Notes: a model not told the origin generated them from the letters alone. A stretch of 47,279 bases of DNA from Amnibacterium sp. (GCF_025463795.1 NZ_JAODBE010000076.1:1-47279); one strand, 5' to 3'; counted from the stretch's first letter, positions 19,921 through 30,939 are shown. Numbers and translations are program-made.

Positions 19921-20139
19921 ATGAGCGTTCAGACCGATCTCGTCGCCGCCCTCAGCACCTTCACCGCGCGCCTCGACGAGGTGAACGCGGGCTTCGCGAA
20001 CGCCGCGCCCGGCGACGTGCAGGCGGCCACCGTCCACCTGCAGCAGCAGGTCGCGCTGCTCATCGACTTCAGCGCGGCGCTCTGCAACGCCGTGGGCGAT
20101 CTCGCGGGCGAGGTCGACGAGCTCGAACCGAGCGTCTGA
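19921..20139 (+). CDS. hypothetical protein (72 aa, predicted helical)
   Basis: MSVQTDLVAALSTFTARLDEVNAGFANAAPGDVQAATVHLQQQVALLIDFSAALCNAVGDLAGEVDELEPSV; TAGCGT-6nt-ATG upstream layout. Confidence 0.6.
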   Translation: MSVQTDLVAALSTFTARLDEVNAGFANAAPGDVQAATVHLQQQVALLIDFSAALCNAVGDLAGEVDELEPSV

Positions 20140-20153
20140 CGGCGTCGCGGCGG

Positions 20154-20459
20154 TCAGCCGGCGGCGATGTCGAAGACGGTGACGCCGTCCGCCGCCCGTC
20201 CGATCGCCGCCGCGACCTCGAGGTGCGCCGGATGCGGCAGGTACGCGTCGCGGGCCGCCGCATCGGCGAAGGTGACCACGAACCCGTAGCCGTGGCCCTG
20301 CTCGAGGCCCTCCGGGCTGACGCTGGGGCCCTCCACGATCCCGAGGACACCGGGGATCGGGCCGGCGAGCCCGCGGACGCCTGCGCGCACCGCCGCACGG
20401 GTGGCGTCGTCCGCATCCGCCCGCCAGCGGACGAGCACGACATGGGTCACGGCTGGCAT
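20154..20459 (-). CDS. Dabb family protein (stress-responsive A/B barrel)
   Basis: MPAVTHVVLVRWRADADDATRAAVRAGVRGLAGPIPGVLGIVEGPSVSPEGLEQGHGYGFVVTFADAAARDAYLPHPAHLEV. Confidence 0.88.
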   Translation of the reverse strand: MPAVTHVVLVRWRADADDATRAAVRAGVRGLAGPIPGVLGIVEGPSVSPEGLEQGHGYGFVVTFADAAARDAYLPHPAHLEVAAAIGRAADGVTVFDIAAG

Positions 20460-20482
20460 CGCCCTGTCCTCCTGTTCGCCGC

Positions 20483-20738
20483 TCAGGCGAGCGGGCCGCC
20501 GTCGACGTCCCGGCGCTCGACCCGGGAGCCGGTCGCCGGATCCACGCTCGACCGGGCCACGGAGACGGTGCGGCGCCGGCTGAACAGCAGGATGAGCCCG
20601 ATCACGAAGACGATCGCGCCGGCGGCCATCAGGATGAGGCCGACCGTCGGGAGATCGATCCCCGAGACCGTCACGTGGACCGCGAAGTAGAGGATCGCGC
20701 CGATCACGACGAGTACGACACCGGTTCCGATGCTCATG
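20483..20738 (-). CDS. DUF6458-like small membrane protein
   Basis: MSIGTGVVLVVIGAILYFAVHVTVSGIDLPTVGLILMAAGAIVFVIGLILLFSRRR: two TM helices. Confidence 0.75.
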
Positions 20739-20835
20739 CGGGCTCCGATCCTCCGCCGGTCGCCTCGCGCGCACCGGATCACCGCGAACCGTAGCCGCAG
20801 CGACCGCGAACGGGCCGTGACCGCCGGGAACGACG

Positions 20836-20861
20836 AAGGCCCCGGGTCGCCCCGAGGCCTC
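20836..20861 (-). terminator. hairpin terminator downstream of tRNA-Leu
   Basis: Minus strand GAGGCCTCGG-ggcgac-CCGGGGCCTT followed by CGTCGTTCC. Confidence 0.5.
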
Positions 20862-20868
20862 CGTGTCG

Positions 20869-20952
20869 TGCGCGAGGGGGGAGTTGAACCCCCACGCCCT
20901 TTCGGGCACACGGACCTGAACCGTGCGCGTCTGCCTATTCCGCCACTCGCGC
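20869..20952 (-). tRNA. tRNA-Leu (anticodon CAG)
   Basis: Minus strand GCGCGAGTGGCGGAATAGGCAGACGCGCACGGTTCAGGTCCGTGTGCCCGAAAGGGCGTGGGGGTTCAACTCCCCCCTCGCGCA; cloverleaf with long variable arm, anticodon CAG. Confidence 0.95.
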
Positions 20953-21119
20953 GTGGCCGACCCCGCTCGCGCGGCGCCGGTCGACGAGAGTAGCACGGCG
21001 GCCGATTCCTCCTTGAGGCGCGCGGGGTCCACCAGCGGTCCGCCAGAGGTGCCCGCGCTACCCTGTCCCGACCGAAATCGCGGGAGCGGCCGCGGCGACA
21101 GGACAGGGACTCGACGACG

Positions 21120-21794
21120 GTGGGCATCCTCGACAGCTTCGAGCGCGGGCTCGAACGTGCCGTCAACGGCGCCTTCGCCCGGACGTTCCGCTCCGGGCTG
21201 CAGCCCGTGGAGATCACCGCCGCGCTGCGCCGCGAGGTCGACACGCACGCGTCACCGGTGGCACGCGACCGCATCCTCGTGCCGAACCGGTTCGTCGTGC
21301 GGATGAGCGAGGCCGACCATCTGGCGATGGCCGCGCTCGGGCAGCCGCTGATCGACGAGCTCACCGAGCTGCTCACCCGCTACGTGGCCGAGCAGCGCTA
21401 CCAGATGGCCTCCCCGCCCGTCATCACCCTCGAGCCGACGGAGTCGTTCGCCGTCGGGATGCTCGAGGTGGAGTCGTCCACCGAGCGGGTCGAGGTCGAC
21501 TGGGCGCCCGTGCTCGAGATCGACGGCCGGCGCTACCCCATCGGCGCGCGCACCGTCATCGGGCGGGGCACGGACGCCGACATCACCGTCGAGGACACCG
21601 GCATCAGCCGCAAGCACCTCGAGGTCCTGTGGAACGGACGGCAGGCGGAGGCCCGCGACCTCGGGTCCACGAACGGCTCCACACTCAACGGCGCCCGGCT
21701 CACGCGGGCCGCGCTGCCGAACGACTCCGTGCTCCAGATCGGCCGCACCACGATCGTGTTCCGGCTCGTCGCGCACCCCCGGAGCGGCCGGTGA
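21120..21794 (+). CDS. fhaA: FhaA: DUF3662 + FHA domain protein
   Basis: MGILDSFERGLERAVNGAFARTFRSGLQPVEITAALRREVD...; FHA: RGTDADITVEDTGISRKHLEVLWNGRQAEARDLGSTNGSTLNG. Confidence 0.95.
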   Translation: MGILDSFERGLERAVNGAFARTFRSGLQPVEITAALRREVDTHASPVARDRILVPNRFVVRMSEADHLAMAALGQPLIDELTELLTRYVAEQRYQMASPPVITLEPTESFAVGMLEVESSTERVEVDWAPVLEIDGRRYPIGARTVIGRGTDADITVEDTGISRKHLEVLWNGRQAEARDLGSTNGSTLNGARLTRAALPNDSVLQIGRTTIVFRLVAHPRSGR

Positions 21795-22324
21795 GCGAGC
21801 TCACGCTGCTCGTGCTCCGGGTGGCGTTCCTGGCACTGCTCTGGGTGTTCGTGTTCGCCGTCGTGTACGCGCTGCGCAGCGACCTCTTCGGCGGCCGGGT
21901 GCGCCGGCTCCCCGAGCAGGCGCGGTTCGCAGGCGCGGCCCCCGCCGCCGCCCCGCCGGCGGTGCAGTCCCTGCCCACCTCGCCCGTCACACCGGGCGCC
22001 GGCATCCCCGTCCAGGAGCCCGCGCACACCGGCCCGGCGACCCGGCTCGTCATCACGTCCGGGGGCAAGGCGGGACTCGAGATCCCGCTCGGCGCCGAGC
22101 CCCTCACGATCGGCCGGGCGAGCGACGCGGGCCTGCAGATCCGCGACGACTACACGTCCACCCACCACGCCCGGCTGCTCCTCTGGGGGTCCGACTGGGT
22201 GGTCCAGGACCTCGACTCGACGAACGGCACGTTCGTCGACGGGCAGCGCATCGACTCGCCGACGCAGGTGCCCCTCGGCGTACCGGTGAAGGTGGGCGCG
22301 ACCACGTTCGAGCTCCGTGCGTGA
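21791..22324 (+). CDS. fhaB: FhaB (FipA-like): FHA domain membrane protein
   Basis: N-terminal TM VLRVAFLALLWVFVFAVVYALRSDLFG; FHA GRASDAGLQIRDDYTSTHHARLLL...DLDSTNGTFVDG. Confidence 0.93.
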   Translation: MSELTLLVLRVAFLALLWVFVFAVVYALRSDLFGGRVRRLPEQARFAGAAPAAAPPAVQSLPTSPVTPGAGIPVQEPAHTGPATRLVITSGGKAGLEIPLGAEPLTIGRASDAGLQIRDDYTSTHHARLLLWGSDWVVQDLDSTNGTFVDGQRIDSPTQVPLGVPVKVGATTFELRA

Positions 22325-23573
22325 GGGCATGACCATCGTCACCGCAGGCGCAGCGGTCTCGCACGTCGGTCGCGTGCGGACGAACAACCAGGACTCCGGA
22401 TACGCCGGGGTCCAGCTGTTCGTGGTCGCGGACGGCATGGGCGGGCACGCGGGCGGCGACGTCGCCTCCGCGATCGCGGTGAACCGCATCGCGCAGACCG
22501 ACCGGCTCGACTTCGCGAACCCGCAGGAGGCCGAGTTCGCCCTGCAGGCGTCGCTCGTCGCCGCGAACCAGCTCATCAGCGAGGCCGTCTACGAGCATCC
22601 CGAGCTCACGGGCATGGGCACCACGGTGAGCGCCCTCGTGCGCGTGGGCGACGCGGTCGCCACTGCCCACATCGGCGACTCCCGCATCTACCTGCTCCGT
22701 GACGGCGAGCTCAGCCAGATCACGAACGACCACACGTTCGTGCAGCGCCTCGTCGAGACGGGCCGCATCACGCCGGAGGAGGCGGCCGTGCATCCGCGCC
22801 GCAGCGTGCTGATGCGCGTGCTCGGCGACATCGACCAGTCCCCCGAGATCGACACCGGCATCCTCGGCACGGTTCCGGGCGATCGCTGGATGCTCTGCTC
22901 CGACGGCCTGTCCAGCTACGTGAGCGAGGAGCGGATCCGTGCGCTCCTCGCCGACGCCGACTCGGCCCGCGGCGCCTGCGAGGCCCTCGTCGAGGAGGCG
23001 CTCGACCGCGGCGCCCCCGACAACGTCACGGCGATCGTCGTCGACATCGACCACGGCGGCGAGGACGCGTCGCGGGCGGCGATCGTCGGCGCGGCGGCAG
23101 AGCCTCTCGAGTTCGACACCGGCGACGGCGCCCGGCAGCACGGGCGCCTGCCGGCCCTGCTCCTCCACCCGCTTCGGGCGCAGCCGCCGGAGGCGAGCTT
23201 CGTGCCCGACTCGGAGGACTACCTCGACGCCCTCGTCCGCGAGGACCGCCGCCGCATCTGGCGACGCCGCCTGATCTGGCTGGCGGCGATCGCCGCGCTG
23301 CTCGCGGCGCTCGTCGTCGGCGTCGTCACCGCCTACCGCTACACCCAGACCCGGTACTACGTCGGGTTCGACGGCGACCGTGTGGCGATCTACCAGGGCG
23401 TGCAGGCGTCGGTCGGTCCCGTCGCGCTGAGCCACGTCGTGCAGGACACCGACCTCACCCGGTCGGCCCTGTCGGGCTACGCGCTCGAGCAGATCGACGG
23501 CACCATCAGCGCCGACAGCCTCGCGGCCGCCCAGCGCATCGTCGAGAACGCGAGGGAGGGCTCGAGTGGTTGA
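22317..23573 (+). CDS. pstP: PP2C family serine/threonine protein phosphatase
   Basis: SHVGRVRTNNQDSGYAG..VVADGMGGHAGGDVAS..AHIGDSRIYLLRDGELSQITNDHTFVQRL; C-terminal TM. Confidence 0.95.
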   Translation: MREGMTIVTAGAAVSHVGRVRTNNQDSGYAGVQLFVVADGMGGHAGGDVASAIAVNRIAQTDRLDFANPQEAEFALQASLVAANQLISEAVYEHPELTGMGTTVSALVRVGDAVATAHIGDSRIYLLRDGELSQITNDHTFVQRLVETGRITPEEAAVHPRRSVLMRVLGDIDQSPEIDTGILGTVPGDRWMLCSDGLSSYVSEERIRALLADADSARGACEALVEEALDRGAPDNVTAIVVDIDHGGEDASRAAIVGAAAEPLEFDTGDGARQHGRLPALLLHPLRAQPPEASFVPDSEDYLDALVREDRRRIWRRRLIWLAAIAALLAALVVGVVTAYRYTQTRYYVGFDGDRVAIYQGVQASVGPVALSHVVQDTDLTRSALSGYALEQIDGTISADSLAAAQRIVENAREGSSG

Positions 23574-24957
23574 CCCGGGAGCCACCACCACGCTGACGAG
23601 GGTCGCGGACGACCGCGTCCCGGTCACCAAGCCGTCGACCCGGCTGCGGAACATCGAGCTCGGCCTGCTGCTGCTCGCCCTCGCGGTGTCGGCGTCGGCG
23701 ATCCTGCTGGTGCAGCTCGGCGCCCGCGGCCACATCGACACCCATCTGCTGACCCTCGCCGCGGGCCTCGCCGGCCTCGTGCTCGCGATGCACGTCGTGC
23801 TGCGATTCACGGCCAGGGATGCGGACCCGTTCATCCTGCCGATCGCGACCACGCTGAACGGGCTCGGCATCGCCGAGATCTACCGGATCGACCTCACGCC
23901 GACCGGCGTCGCGAACCACTCGGACGACGGCACGAGGCAGATCCTCTGGACCGCGCTCGGCGTCGGCGCGGCGATCGTCACCGTCCTGCTCGTGCGCAAC
24001 CATCGCGCTCTGCAGCGCTACACGTACATCGCGATGCTCGTGGCCATCGTGCTGCTGCTGCTTCCGCTCGTGCCGGGCCTGAAGCTGTCGAACGTGACCG
24101 CCGCGGTGTGGATCCACGTCGGACCCCTGAACTTCCAGCCGGGCGAGATCGCGAAGATCGCACTGGCGATGTTCTTCGCGGGCTTCCTCGTCGCGCGCCG
24201 GGACTCCCTGGCGATGGTCGGCCGCAAGGTGCTCGGCGTCCGCCTGCCGCGCGGCCGCGACCTCGGCCCGATCGTCGTGGTGTGGGCGCTCGCCCTCGCC
24301 GTGATCGTGTTCGAGCACGACCTCGGCACCGGTCTGCTGCTGTTCGGCATGTTCGTCGCGATGCTCTACGTCGCGACCGGCCGCACGAGCTGGATCGTCC
24401 TGGGCCTGCTGCTCGCCGGCGCCGGCGCGTGGGCCGCTGCGCAGGTGCTCACCTACGTGCAGGGCCGGGTGACGAACTGGCTCGACGCGTTCTCCGGGAA
24501 CCTCTACAACGAGGTGGGCGGCAGCTACCAGATCGTGAACGGGATCTTCGGCCTCGCCCACGGCGGCCTCTTCGGCACGGGCCTCGGCCAGGGCCGTCCC
24601 GACCTCACGCCTGCTGCGGACAGCGACTTCATCATCGCCTCCCTGGGCGAGGAGATCGGGCTCGTCGGGCTCTTCGCGGTGCTCTGCCTGTACCTGCTCT
24701 TCGTCTCCCGCGGCCTCCGCATCGGGTTCTCGGGGCCGGACGACTTCGGCAAGCTCTTCGCCGTCGGCCTGTCCTTCGTGTTCGCGCTGCAGTGCTTCAT
24801 CGTCATCGGCGGCGTGATGCGGGTGATCCCCGAGACCGGGCTCACCACACCCTTCCTCGCGGCGGGCGGCTCCTCGCTCGTCGCGAACTGGATGATCGCG
24901 GCGCTGCTGCTGCGCATCTCCGACACCATCCGCAGCTCCCCCAGGACGGTGATCTGA
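23566..24957 (+). CDS. rodA: FtsW/RodA/SpoVE (SEDS) family peptidoglycan glycosyltransferase
   Basis: Polytopic membrane protein; [74 protein letters not shown]. Confidence 0.95.
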   Translation: MVDPGATTTLTRVADDRVPVTKPSTRLRNIELGLLLLALAVSASAILLVQLGARGHIDTHLLTLAAGLAGLVLAMHVVLRFTARDADPFILPIATTLNGLGIAEIYRIDLTPTGVANHSDDGTRQILWTALGVGAAIVTVLLVRNHRALQRYTYIAMLVAIVLLLLPLVPGLKLSNVTAAVWIHVGPLNFQPGEIAKIALAMFFAGFLVARRDSLAMVGRKVLGVRLPRGRDLGPIVVVWALALAVIVFEHDLGTGLLLFGMFVAMLYVATGRTSWIVLGLLLAGAGAWAAAQVLTYVQGRVTNWLDAFSGNLYNEVGGSYQIVNGIFGLAHGGLFGTGLGQGRPDLTPAADSDFIIASLGEEIGLVGLFAVLCLYLLFVSRGLRIGFSGPDDFGKLFAVGLSFVFALQCFIVIGGVMRVIPETGLTTPFLAAGGSSLVANWMIAALLLRISDTIRSSPRTVI

Positions 24958-26414
24958 TGAATCGGGAACTCAAGCGCATCAGCGCCCTCGTGATCGTGAT
25001 GTTCGTGGCCCTCTTCGCGGCCTCGTCGATCATCCAGGTCTTCCAGGCCGACGCCCTCGGCTCCGACTCCCGCAACGCCCGGGCCCGCGCAGACGAGTAC
25101 AAGATCCAGCGCGGCCAGATCCTCACGTCGGACGGCAAGGCGATCGTCGTGTCGAAGAAGGAGTCGAAGGACGAGTATCAGTTCCAGCGCACCTATCTCG
25201 ACGGGCCGCTCTACTCCGCCGTGACGGGCTACTTCCCGGTGAACGGTGCACCGACCGGGATCGAGGGCGCGCTCGACGCGAAGCTCGCGGGCACCGGCAG
25301 CAACCAGGTCTTCGACCGGCTGCAGAGCATCGTCACCGGACAGGATCCGAAGGGCGACTCGGTGGAGCTGACGATCGATCCGAAGGTGCAGAAGGCCGCC
25401 TTCGACGCGCTCGGCACGCAGCGCGGCGCGGTCGTGGCGCTCGACCCGTCGACCGGAGCGGTGCTCGCGATGGTGTCCAAGCCGTCCTTCGACCCGAACC
25501 GCATCGCGGTGCACGACTCGGCCGCGTTGAAGGCCTACAACCAGCTGCTGAACCAGAGCCCGAGCCCCCTGACGAACCGGGCGATCGCCGGGGCCCTCAA
25601 CCCGCCGGGATCGACCTTCAAGCTCGTCGTGTCGTCCGCCGCGCTCGAGAGCGGGAAGTACACCGAGTCGAGCCAGTTCGACAGCCCGAACTCCCTGACG
25701 CTGCCGGGCACCTCGCTCGTGATCCAGAACTCCCAGGGCGAGGTGTGCGGCACCGGCCCGAAGGCGACCCTCAAGCTGGCCCTGAGCCTCTCCTGCAACA
25801 TCCCCTTCGCCGAGCTCGGCGACCAGCTCGGCGAGCAGGCCATCGCCCAGCAGGCCGCGAAGTTCGGATTCGGCAAGCCGCTGTCCATCCCCCTGAGCGT
25901 CACGCCGTCGGTGTACCCGAAGGGCCTCGACAAGGCTCAGCTCGCCCAGACCGCCTTCGGCCAGTTCGAGGATCGCGTCACGCCGATGCAGATGGCCATG
26001 GTCTCGGCCGCGATCGGCAACGATGGCGTGCTGATGAAGCCGAACCTGGTGAAGCGCGTGCTGAGCCCGACCCTCGACACGGTGGAGCAGATGACGCCCC
26101 AGCAGCTCTCGCAACCGGTGAGTTCCGCGACGGCGAACGCCGTGACCGACATGATGGTCTCGTCGGTGGCCACGGGGGCGGCGACCAATGGCAGAATCAA
26201 CGGGGTCGACGTGGCCGGCAAGACGGGCACCGCGCAGAACGGGGCGAACGATCCCTACACGCTCTGGTTCACGGGCTTCGCTCCGGCGAAGAGCCCGAAG
26301 GTCGCGGTCGCGGTCGTGATCGAGAACGGTGGCGGGCTCGGCCAGTCCGGGTACGGCAACCTCGTTGCCGCGCCCATCGCCAAGAAGGTCATGGAGGCGG
26401 TGCTGAACAAATGA
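24957..26414 (+). CDS. pbpA: penicillin-binding protein 2-type transpeptidase (PbpA)
   Basis: N-terminal [15 protein letters not shown] (SxxK), LSLSCN (SxN), [11 protein letters not shown] (KTG). Confidence 0.95.
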   Translation: MNRELKRISALVIVMFVALFAASSIIQVFQADALGSDSRNARARADEYKIQRGQILTSDGKAIVVSKKESKDEYQFQRTYLDGPLYSAVTGYFPVNGAPTGIEGALDAKLAGTGSNQVFDRLQSIVTGQDPKGDSVELTIDPKVQKAAFDALGTQRGAVVALDPSTGAVLAMVSKPSFDPNRIAVHDSAALKAYNQLLNQSPSPLTNRAIAGALNPPGSTFKLVVSSAALESGKYTESSQFDSPNSLTLPGTSLVIQNSQGEVCGTGPKATLKLALSLSCNIPFAELGDQLGEQAIAQQAAKFGFGKPLSIPLSVTPSVYPKGLDKAQLAQTAFGQFEDRVTPMQMAMVSAAIGNDGVLMKPNLVKRVLSPTLDTVEQMTPQQLSQPVSSATANAVTDMMVSSVATGAATNGRINGVDVAGKTGTAQNGANDPYTLWFTGFAPAKSPKVAVAVVIENGGGLGQSGYGNLVAAPIAKKVMEAVLNK

Positions 26415-28243
26415 GACCGGTCGCCGGGCTCACCTTCGGGGGCCGCTACGAGCTGTCGTCCCGCGTCGCCATCGGCGGCATGGGCGAGGTGTGGGAGGCC
26501 ACGGACCTCGTCATCGGGCGTCCCGTCGCCATCAAGATCCTGAAGGACGAGTACCTCGGCGACCCGGGGTTCCTCGAGCGCTTCCGGGCGGAGGCGCGCC
26601 ACGCCGCACTCGTGAACCACGAGGGCATCGCCAACGTCTACGACTACGGCGAGGAGGACGGCTCCGCGTTCCTCGTCATGGAGCTCGTGCCCGGTGAGCC
26701 GCTGTCCTCGATCCTCGAGCGGGAGCACACCCTGCCGCCGGACCGCGTGCTCGACGTGGTCGCGCAGACCGCGATGGCCCTGCAGGCCGCGCATGCCGCG
26801 GGCCTCGTGCACCGCGACATCAAGCCGGGCAACCTGCTCGTCACGCCCGACGGCCGCGTGAAGATCACCGACTTCGGCATCGCCCGCATCACGGACCAGG
26901 TGCCGCTCACCGCCACGGGCCAGGTGATGGGCACGGTGCAGTACCTGTCGCCGGAGCAGGCGAGCGGCCAGCCCGCGTCACCCGCGACGGACATCTACTC
27001 CCTCGGCATCGTCGCCTACGAGGCCCTCGCGGGCCACCGCCCCTTCACCGGGGAGTCGCAGGTCGCGATCGCGATGGCCCAGATCAACGACACCCCGCCC
27101 GATCTGCCCACGAGCATTCCCGAGCCCGTCCGCCGGCTCGTCATGGCGTGCATCGCCAAGGCCCCGTCCGAGCGGCCCACCACGACCGCGCTGCTCGCCC
27201 GGGCGGCGCAGGCCCTGCGTCGCGGCGACGTGCTCGCCGCCGCCTCCGCCGTGCCCGCGGTGCTGCCCGCCGGTGTCGCCGCACCCACGATGGCGCTGCA
27301 GGCCGAGGGTGCCACCACCGTGCTGCCCACGCAGGCGCCGGGGTTCGAGACCACGCTGCTCGGTGTGCCGGCGGCGGGCGCCGCCGGGGCGGGTGCGGCG
27401 TACGCCGGACCGCCGACGGCGACGACGACGAGCCCGTTCCCCGCGGACGGCGGACCCGAGGAGCCGCGGCGCCGCCGCAGCCCGTGGACCTGGCCGCTCG
27501 TCGCGCTCATCCTGCTGCTCGTGATCGTCGTGATCGCGTGGGCGGTGTCGCAGTTCGCGGGTTCGAACACGGCGGCGAAGAACTCCACCTCGCCGTCCGC
27601 CTCCACCCGCCCGTCCGCATCCGCGAGCGTCTCTGCCAGCTCGACCGGCTCGGGCAACGTCACCATCAACCAGGCCGACTACGTGGGCAAGCCCTACGCG
27701 CAGGTCGTGTCGAACCTCAAGGCCCTCGGCCTCGACCCGACGCCGCAGAAGGGCGACGCGGCGCCCACCGATGCCGATGTCGGGAACGTCTACGACCTGA
27801 GCCGGTCCGGCAACGTACCGAAGGGGTCCTCCATCACGGTGACCTACTACGGCGAGACCGCCACCGCGCAGGCGCCGTCCTCCGCGCCGGTCCTGGCCGA
27901 CCCGTCGTCCCAGCCCGTGAAGGCGAACAGCAGCATCACGGTCTCCTGGCCCGTCTACAACGCCTGCCCGGCCGGGCAGTCCCGCTCCGGCTACACGGTC
28001 ACGGTGAGCGGTGCGGCGTCGAACGGTGACACGGCCGAGGGCCGGAACGCGACCGAGATCACGATCCCGACCGGGAACGCCGGCAGCGGCCCGATCAAGG
28101 TCAAGTACAAGGTCTACTGCGGATCGAAGGACTCGGCCTACTCGCCCCCCCTCTCGGTGCAGGTCGAGCAGCCGGCCAGCACCCCGGCGCCCACCACGCC
28201 GACCCCCGCCCCGAGCAAGTCCGACGGCATCCTCCCCAAGTGA
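26411..28243 (+). CDS. pknA: serine/threonine protein kinase, PknA position, with PASTA-like and Ig/Fn3-like extracellular region
   Basis: [66 protein letters not shown]-terminal [27 protein letters not shown] and [28 protein letters not shown]. Confidence 0.92.
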   Translation: MRPVAGLTFGGRYELSSRVAIGGMGEVWEATDLVIGRPVAIKILKDEYLGDPGFLERFRAEARHAALVNHEGIANVYDYGEEDGSAFLVMELVPGEPLSSILEREHTLPPDRVLDVVAQTAMALQAAHAAGLVHRDIKPGNLLVTPDGRVKITDFGIARITDQVPLTATGQVMGTVQYLSPEQASGQPASPATDIYSLGIVAYEALAGHRPFTGESQVAIAMAQINDTPPDLPTSIPEPVRRLVMACIAKAPSERPTTTALLARAAQALRRGDVLAAASAVPAVLPAGVAAPTMALQAEGATTVLPTQAPGFETTLLGVPAAGAAGAGAAYAGPPTATTTSPFPADGGPEEPRRRRSPWTWPLVALILLLVIVVIAWAVSQFAGSNTAAKNSTSPSASTRPSASASVSASSTGSGNVTINQADYVGKPYAQVVSNLKALGLDPTPQKGDAAPTDADVGNVYDLSRSGNVPKGSSITVTYYGETATAQAPSSAPVLADPSSQPVKANSSITVSWPVYNACPAGQSRSGYTVTVSGAASNGDTAEGRNATEITIPTGNAGSGPIKVKYKVYCGSKDSAYSPPLSVQVEQPASTPAPTTPTPAPSKSDGILPK

Positions 28244-29976
28244 GCATGAGCGATCTCGGGAGCGCACCCGGCGGGCGGATCGCGCACCTCGAATCCGGCG
28301 AACGGCTGCTCGCCGGCCGCTACCGCGTCGAGCAGCTCCTCGGGCGCGGCGGCATGGCCGAGGTGCACCTCGGCATGGACCAGCGGCTCGGCCGGCGGGT
28401 CGCGATCAAGCTGCTGCGCTCGTCCCTCGCGAACGACCCGACCTTCCGCCTCCGGTTCCGCCAGGAGGCCCAGTCCGCGTCCCGCATGACGCATCCGACG
28501 ATCGTCCGCGTCTTCGATGCGGGCGAGGAGACGGTGCTCGAGTCCGGCGGCGGCGAGGCCCAGCTGCCGTTCATCGTGATGGAGTTCGTCGACGGCAAGC
28601 TGCTGAAGGACCTCATCAAGGACGGTCCGATGACGGCCGCCGAGGCCGGGCACATCGTGTCGGGCATCCTCACCGCCCTCGAGTACTCCCACGAGGCCGG
28701 CGTCGTGCACCGCGACATCAAGCCCGGCAACGTGATGGTCACCCGGTCCGGGCAGGTCAAGGTCATGGACTTCGGCATCGCGAGGGCCATCAGCGACTCG
28801 TCGGCGACGGTCGCCCAGACGACCGCCATCCTCGGCACGGCCCAGTACTTCTCGCCCGAGCAGGCCAAGGGCGAGACGGTCGATCCTCGCAGCGACCTCT
28901 ACTCGACCGGCATCGTGCTCTCCGAGATGCTCACCGGGGTGCCGCCGTTCCGCGGCGACAGCCCGATCGCCGTGGCCTACCAGCACGTGAGCGAGCCGCC
29001 CATGCCGCCCTCCGCGCTGAACCCGCGCGTCACCGAGGGCATGGACGCCGTCGTGCTCCGGGCGCTCGAGAAGGACAAGAACCACCGCTACCAGTCGGCG
29101 GACGAGTTCCGGGCGGATGTGGAGGCCGTCGTCGCCGGCCGGACACCCGCGGCCCGGCTGCCCGTCATCGATCCGACCACGGACCTCTTCGGCGGCGCGG
29201 TGGAGACGCCGGAGTCCACGGTGCGCCAGCTCGCGTTCGACGACTTCGAGCACGTGACCACGTCGAACCGGCCGCCGATCGCGTGGATCTGGGCGGGCGT
29301 GCTCTGCGTCGCCGTCGTCGTGCTCGCGGTCGCGCTCTGGGTGATCAGCCTCTCCACCGGCGGGTTCGGGGCGGATCGGCGCACGGTCCCGTCCGGCCTC
29401 GCCGGGTCCACCGAGACGAGCGCCGTGACGGCCCTCGACAAGCTCGACCTGCATCCGCTCGTCCATCACACGGCGAACACCGAGGTGCCGTCGGGCGAGG
29501 TGGTGCGCACCAGTCCCGGCGGCGGCGCGGCGGTGCAGCAGAACACGACCGTCGAGGTGTGGGTGTCGACCGGGGTGCCCAAGGTCACCGTCCCGACCCT
29601 GAAGAGCCTCTCCCTCGAGGCCGCCCAGCAGGCGATCACCACCGCGGGCCTCACGAACGGGTCGATCACGACGCAGCACTCGCCCGATGTGCCGAAGAAC
29701 GTGGTCATCGGCGCCGATCCCTCCGACGGCACGTCGGTACCGACCGGGTCGTCCGTGAACCTCACGATCTCCGACGGTCAGGTGCAGCTGAGCAGCGAGA
29801 TCGGCAAGCCGAAGAGCGAGGCCTCGGCCGACCTCACCGACCTCGGCCTCACGCCGGACGTCGTGGGGATCGGGGGCTGCGGCGCCGCCTCCGACGTCAT
29901 CATCGGTCAGCAGCAGCCTGCGGGCGCCGTGCCGCAGGGCTCGACGGTCACGCTGAACGTCTGCGACGGCTCGTGA
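28240..29976 (+). CDS. pknB: serine/threonine protein kinase PknB with PASTA repeats
   Basis: [49 protein letters not shown]; about 3 PASTA repeats (e.g. [26 protein letters not shown]...). Confidence 0.95.
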   Translation: MSMSDLGSAPGGRIAHLESGERLLAGRYRVEQLLGRGGMAEVHLGMDQRLGRRVAIKLLRSSLANDPTFRLRFRQEAQSASRMTHPTIVRVFDAGEETVLESGGGEAQLPFIVMEFVDGKLLKDLIKDGPMTAAEAGHIVSGILTALEYSHEAGVVHRDIKPGNVMVTRSGQVKVMDFGIARAISDSSATVAQTTAILGTAQYFSPEQAKGETVDPRSDLYSTGIVLSEMLTGVPPFRGDSPIAVAYQHVSEPPMPPSALNPRVTEGMDAVVLRALEKDKNHRYQSADEFRADVEAVVAGRTPAARLPVIDPTTDLFGGAVETPESTVRQLAFDDFEHVTTSNRPPIAWIWAGVLCVAVVVLAVALWVISLSTGGFGADRRTVPSGLAGSTETSAVTALDKLDLHPLVHHTANTEVPSGEVVRTSPGGGAAVQQNTTVEVWVSTGVPKVTVPTLKSLSLEAAQQAITTAGLTNGSITTQHSPDVPKNVVIGADPSDGTSVPTGSSVNLTISDGQVQLSSEIGKPKSEASADLTDLGLTPDVVGIGGCGAASDVIIGQQQPAGAVPQGSTVTLNVCDGS

Positions 29977-30601
29977 GCCGCGGGTCGAGCCCTTCGGCGC
30001 GCGCGACCGCCTGATCGTCCCCGACCGCCGCGAGCCAGTTGGCGAGCAGCCGGTGGCCGCCCTCGGTCATCACCGACTCCGGGTGGAACTGGACGCCGTA
30101 GACGGGGGCGCTGCGGTGCTGCAGCCCCATGATCACGCCGCCCTCGGTGCGGGCCGTGACGGTGAGCTCGTCGGGTACGGTGCCGTCGACGACCGCGAGG
30201 GAGTGGTACCGAGTCGCCGTGAAGTGCTGCGGGACGCCGTCGAAGAGCCGGCTGTCGTCGTGGACGACCTGACTCGTCTTGCCGTGCATGAGCTCCTCGG
30301 CGTTGGTCACGACGCCGCCGAAGGCCTCGGCGATCGCCTGATGGCCGAGGCAGACGCCGAGCAGCGGCACCGCCGCCTCGACCGCCGCGTGCACCATCGG
30401 CACGGAGACGCCGGCGTCCGCAGGCCTGCCCGGTCCGGGTGAGACGAGGACGCCGTCGAAGTCGTGCAGGGCGACGGCGAGCCCGTCCGCCGCGAGCACG
30501 TCGTTCCGGACGACCTCGGTCTCGGCGCCGAGCTGCCGGAGGTACCCGTTCAACGTGTAGACGAAGCTGTCGTAGTTGTCGATCACGAGCACCCGGGTCA
30601 T
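29948..30601 (-). CDS. glutamine amidotransferase, anthranilate/aminodeoxychorismate synthase component II
   Basis: MTRVLVIDNYDSFVYTLNGYLRQLGAETEVVRND; LLGVCLGHQAIAEAFGG; GVQFHPESVMTEGGHRLLANWL. TrpG/PabA cannot be distinguished by eye. Confidence 0.95.
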   Translation of the reverse strand: MTRVLVIDNYDSFVYTLNGYLRQLGAETEVVRNDVLAADGLAVALHDFDGVLVSPGPGRPADAGVSVPMVHAAVEAAVPLLGVCLGHQAIAEAFGGVVTNAEELMHGKTSQVVHDDSRLFDGVPQHFTATRYHSLAVVDGTVPDELTVTARTEGGVIMGLQHRSAPVYGVQFHPESVMTEGGHRLLANWLAAVGDDQAVARAEGLDPRLTSRRRRSA

Positions 30602-30690
30602 CCTCGCCATCGTAGGCGCCCCCTTCGAGGGCCGGACACGCACGAGCCGTGCCCGCGACCCCCTCCGGGGGCGTTGCTACACTCCCCGTC

Positions 30691-30939
30691 ATGGCCCGCA
30701 CCCCTCGGACGACAGCGCCCGCGAAGCGGGACGAGCGCCGGTTCGCCGGCGACGACGCGCCCAACCCGGTGTGGTTCAAGCCGATCATGTTCGGCTTCAT
30801 GCTCATCGGGCTCGCCTGGATCGTCGTCTTCTACATCAGCAGCGCGCAGTTCCCGATCGCGGGCATCGGCAGCTGGAACATCCTCGTCGGGTTCGGGATC
30901 GCCTTCGTCGGGTTCCTGATGACCCTCTGGTGGCGCTGA
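30691..30939 (+). CDS. crgA: cell division protein CrgA
   Basis: NPVWFKPIMFGFMLIGLAWIVVFYISSAQFPIAGIGSWNILVGFGIAFVGFLMTLWWR; canonical two-TM CrgA; TACACT-7nt-ATG. Confidence 0.95.
   Translation: MARTPRTTAPAKRDERRFAGDDAPNPVWFKPIMFGFMLIGLAWIVVFYISSAQFPIAGIGSWNILVGFGIAFVGFLMTLWWR

Noticed and set aside
20730-20993. ORF containing REGGVEPPRPFGHTDLNRARLPIPPLARG
   Set aside because: Spurious antisense translation of tRNA-Leu.
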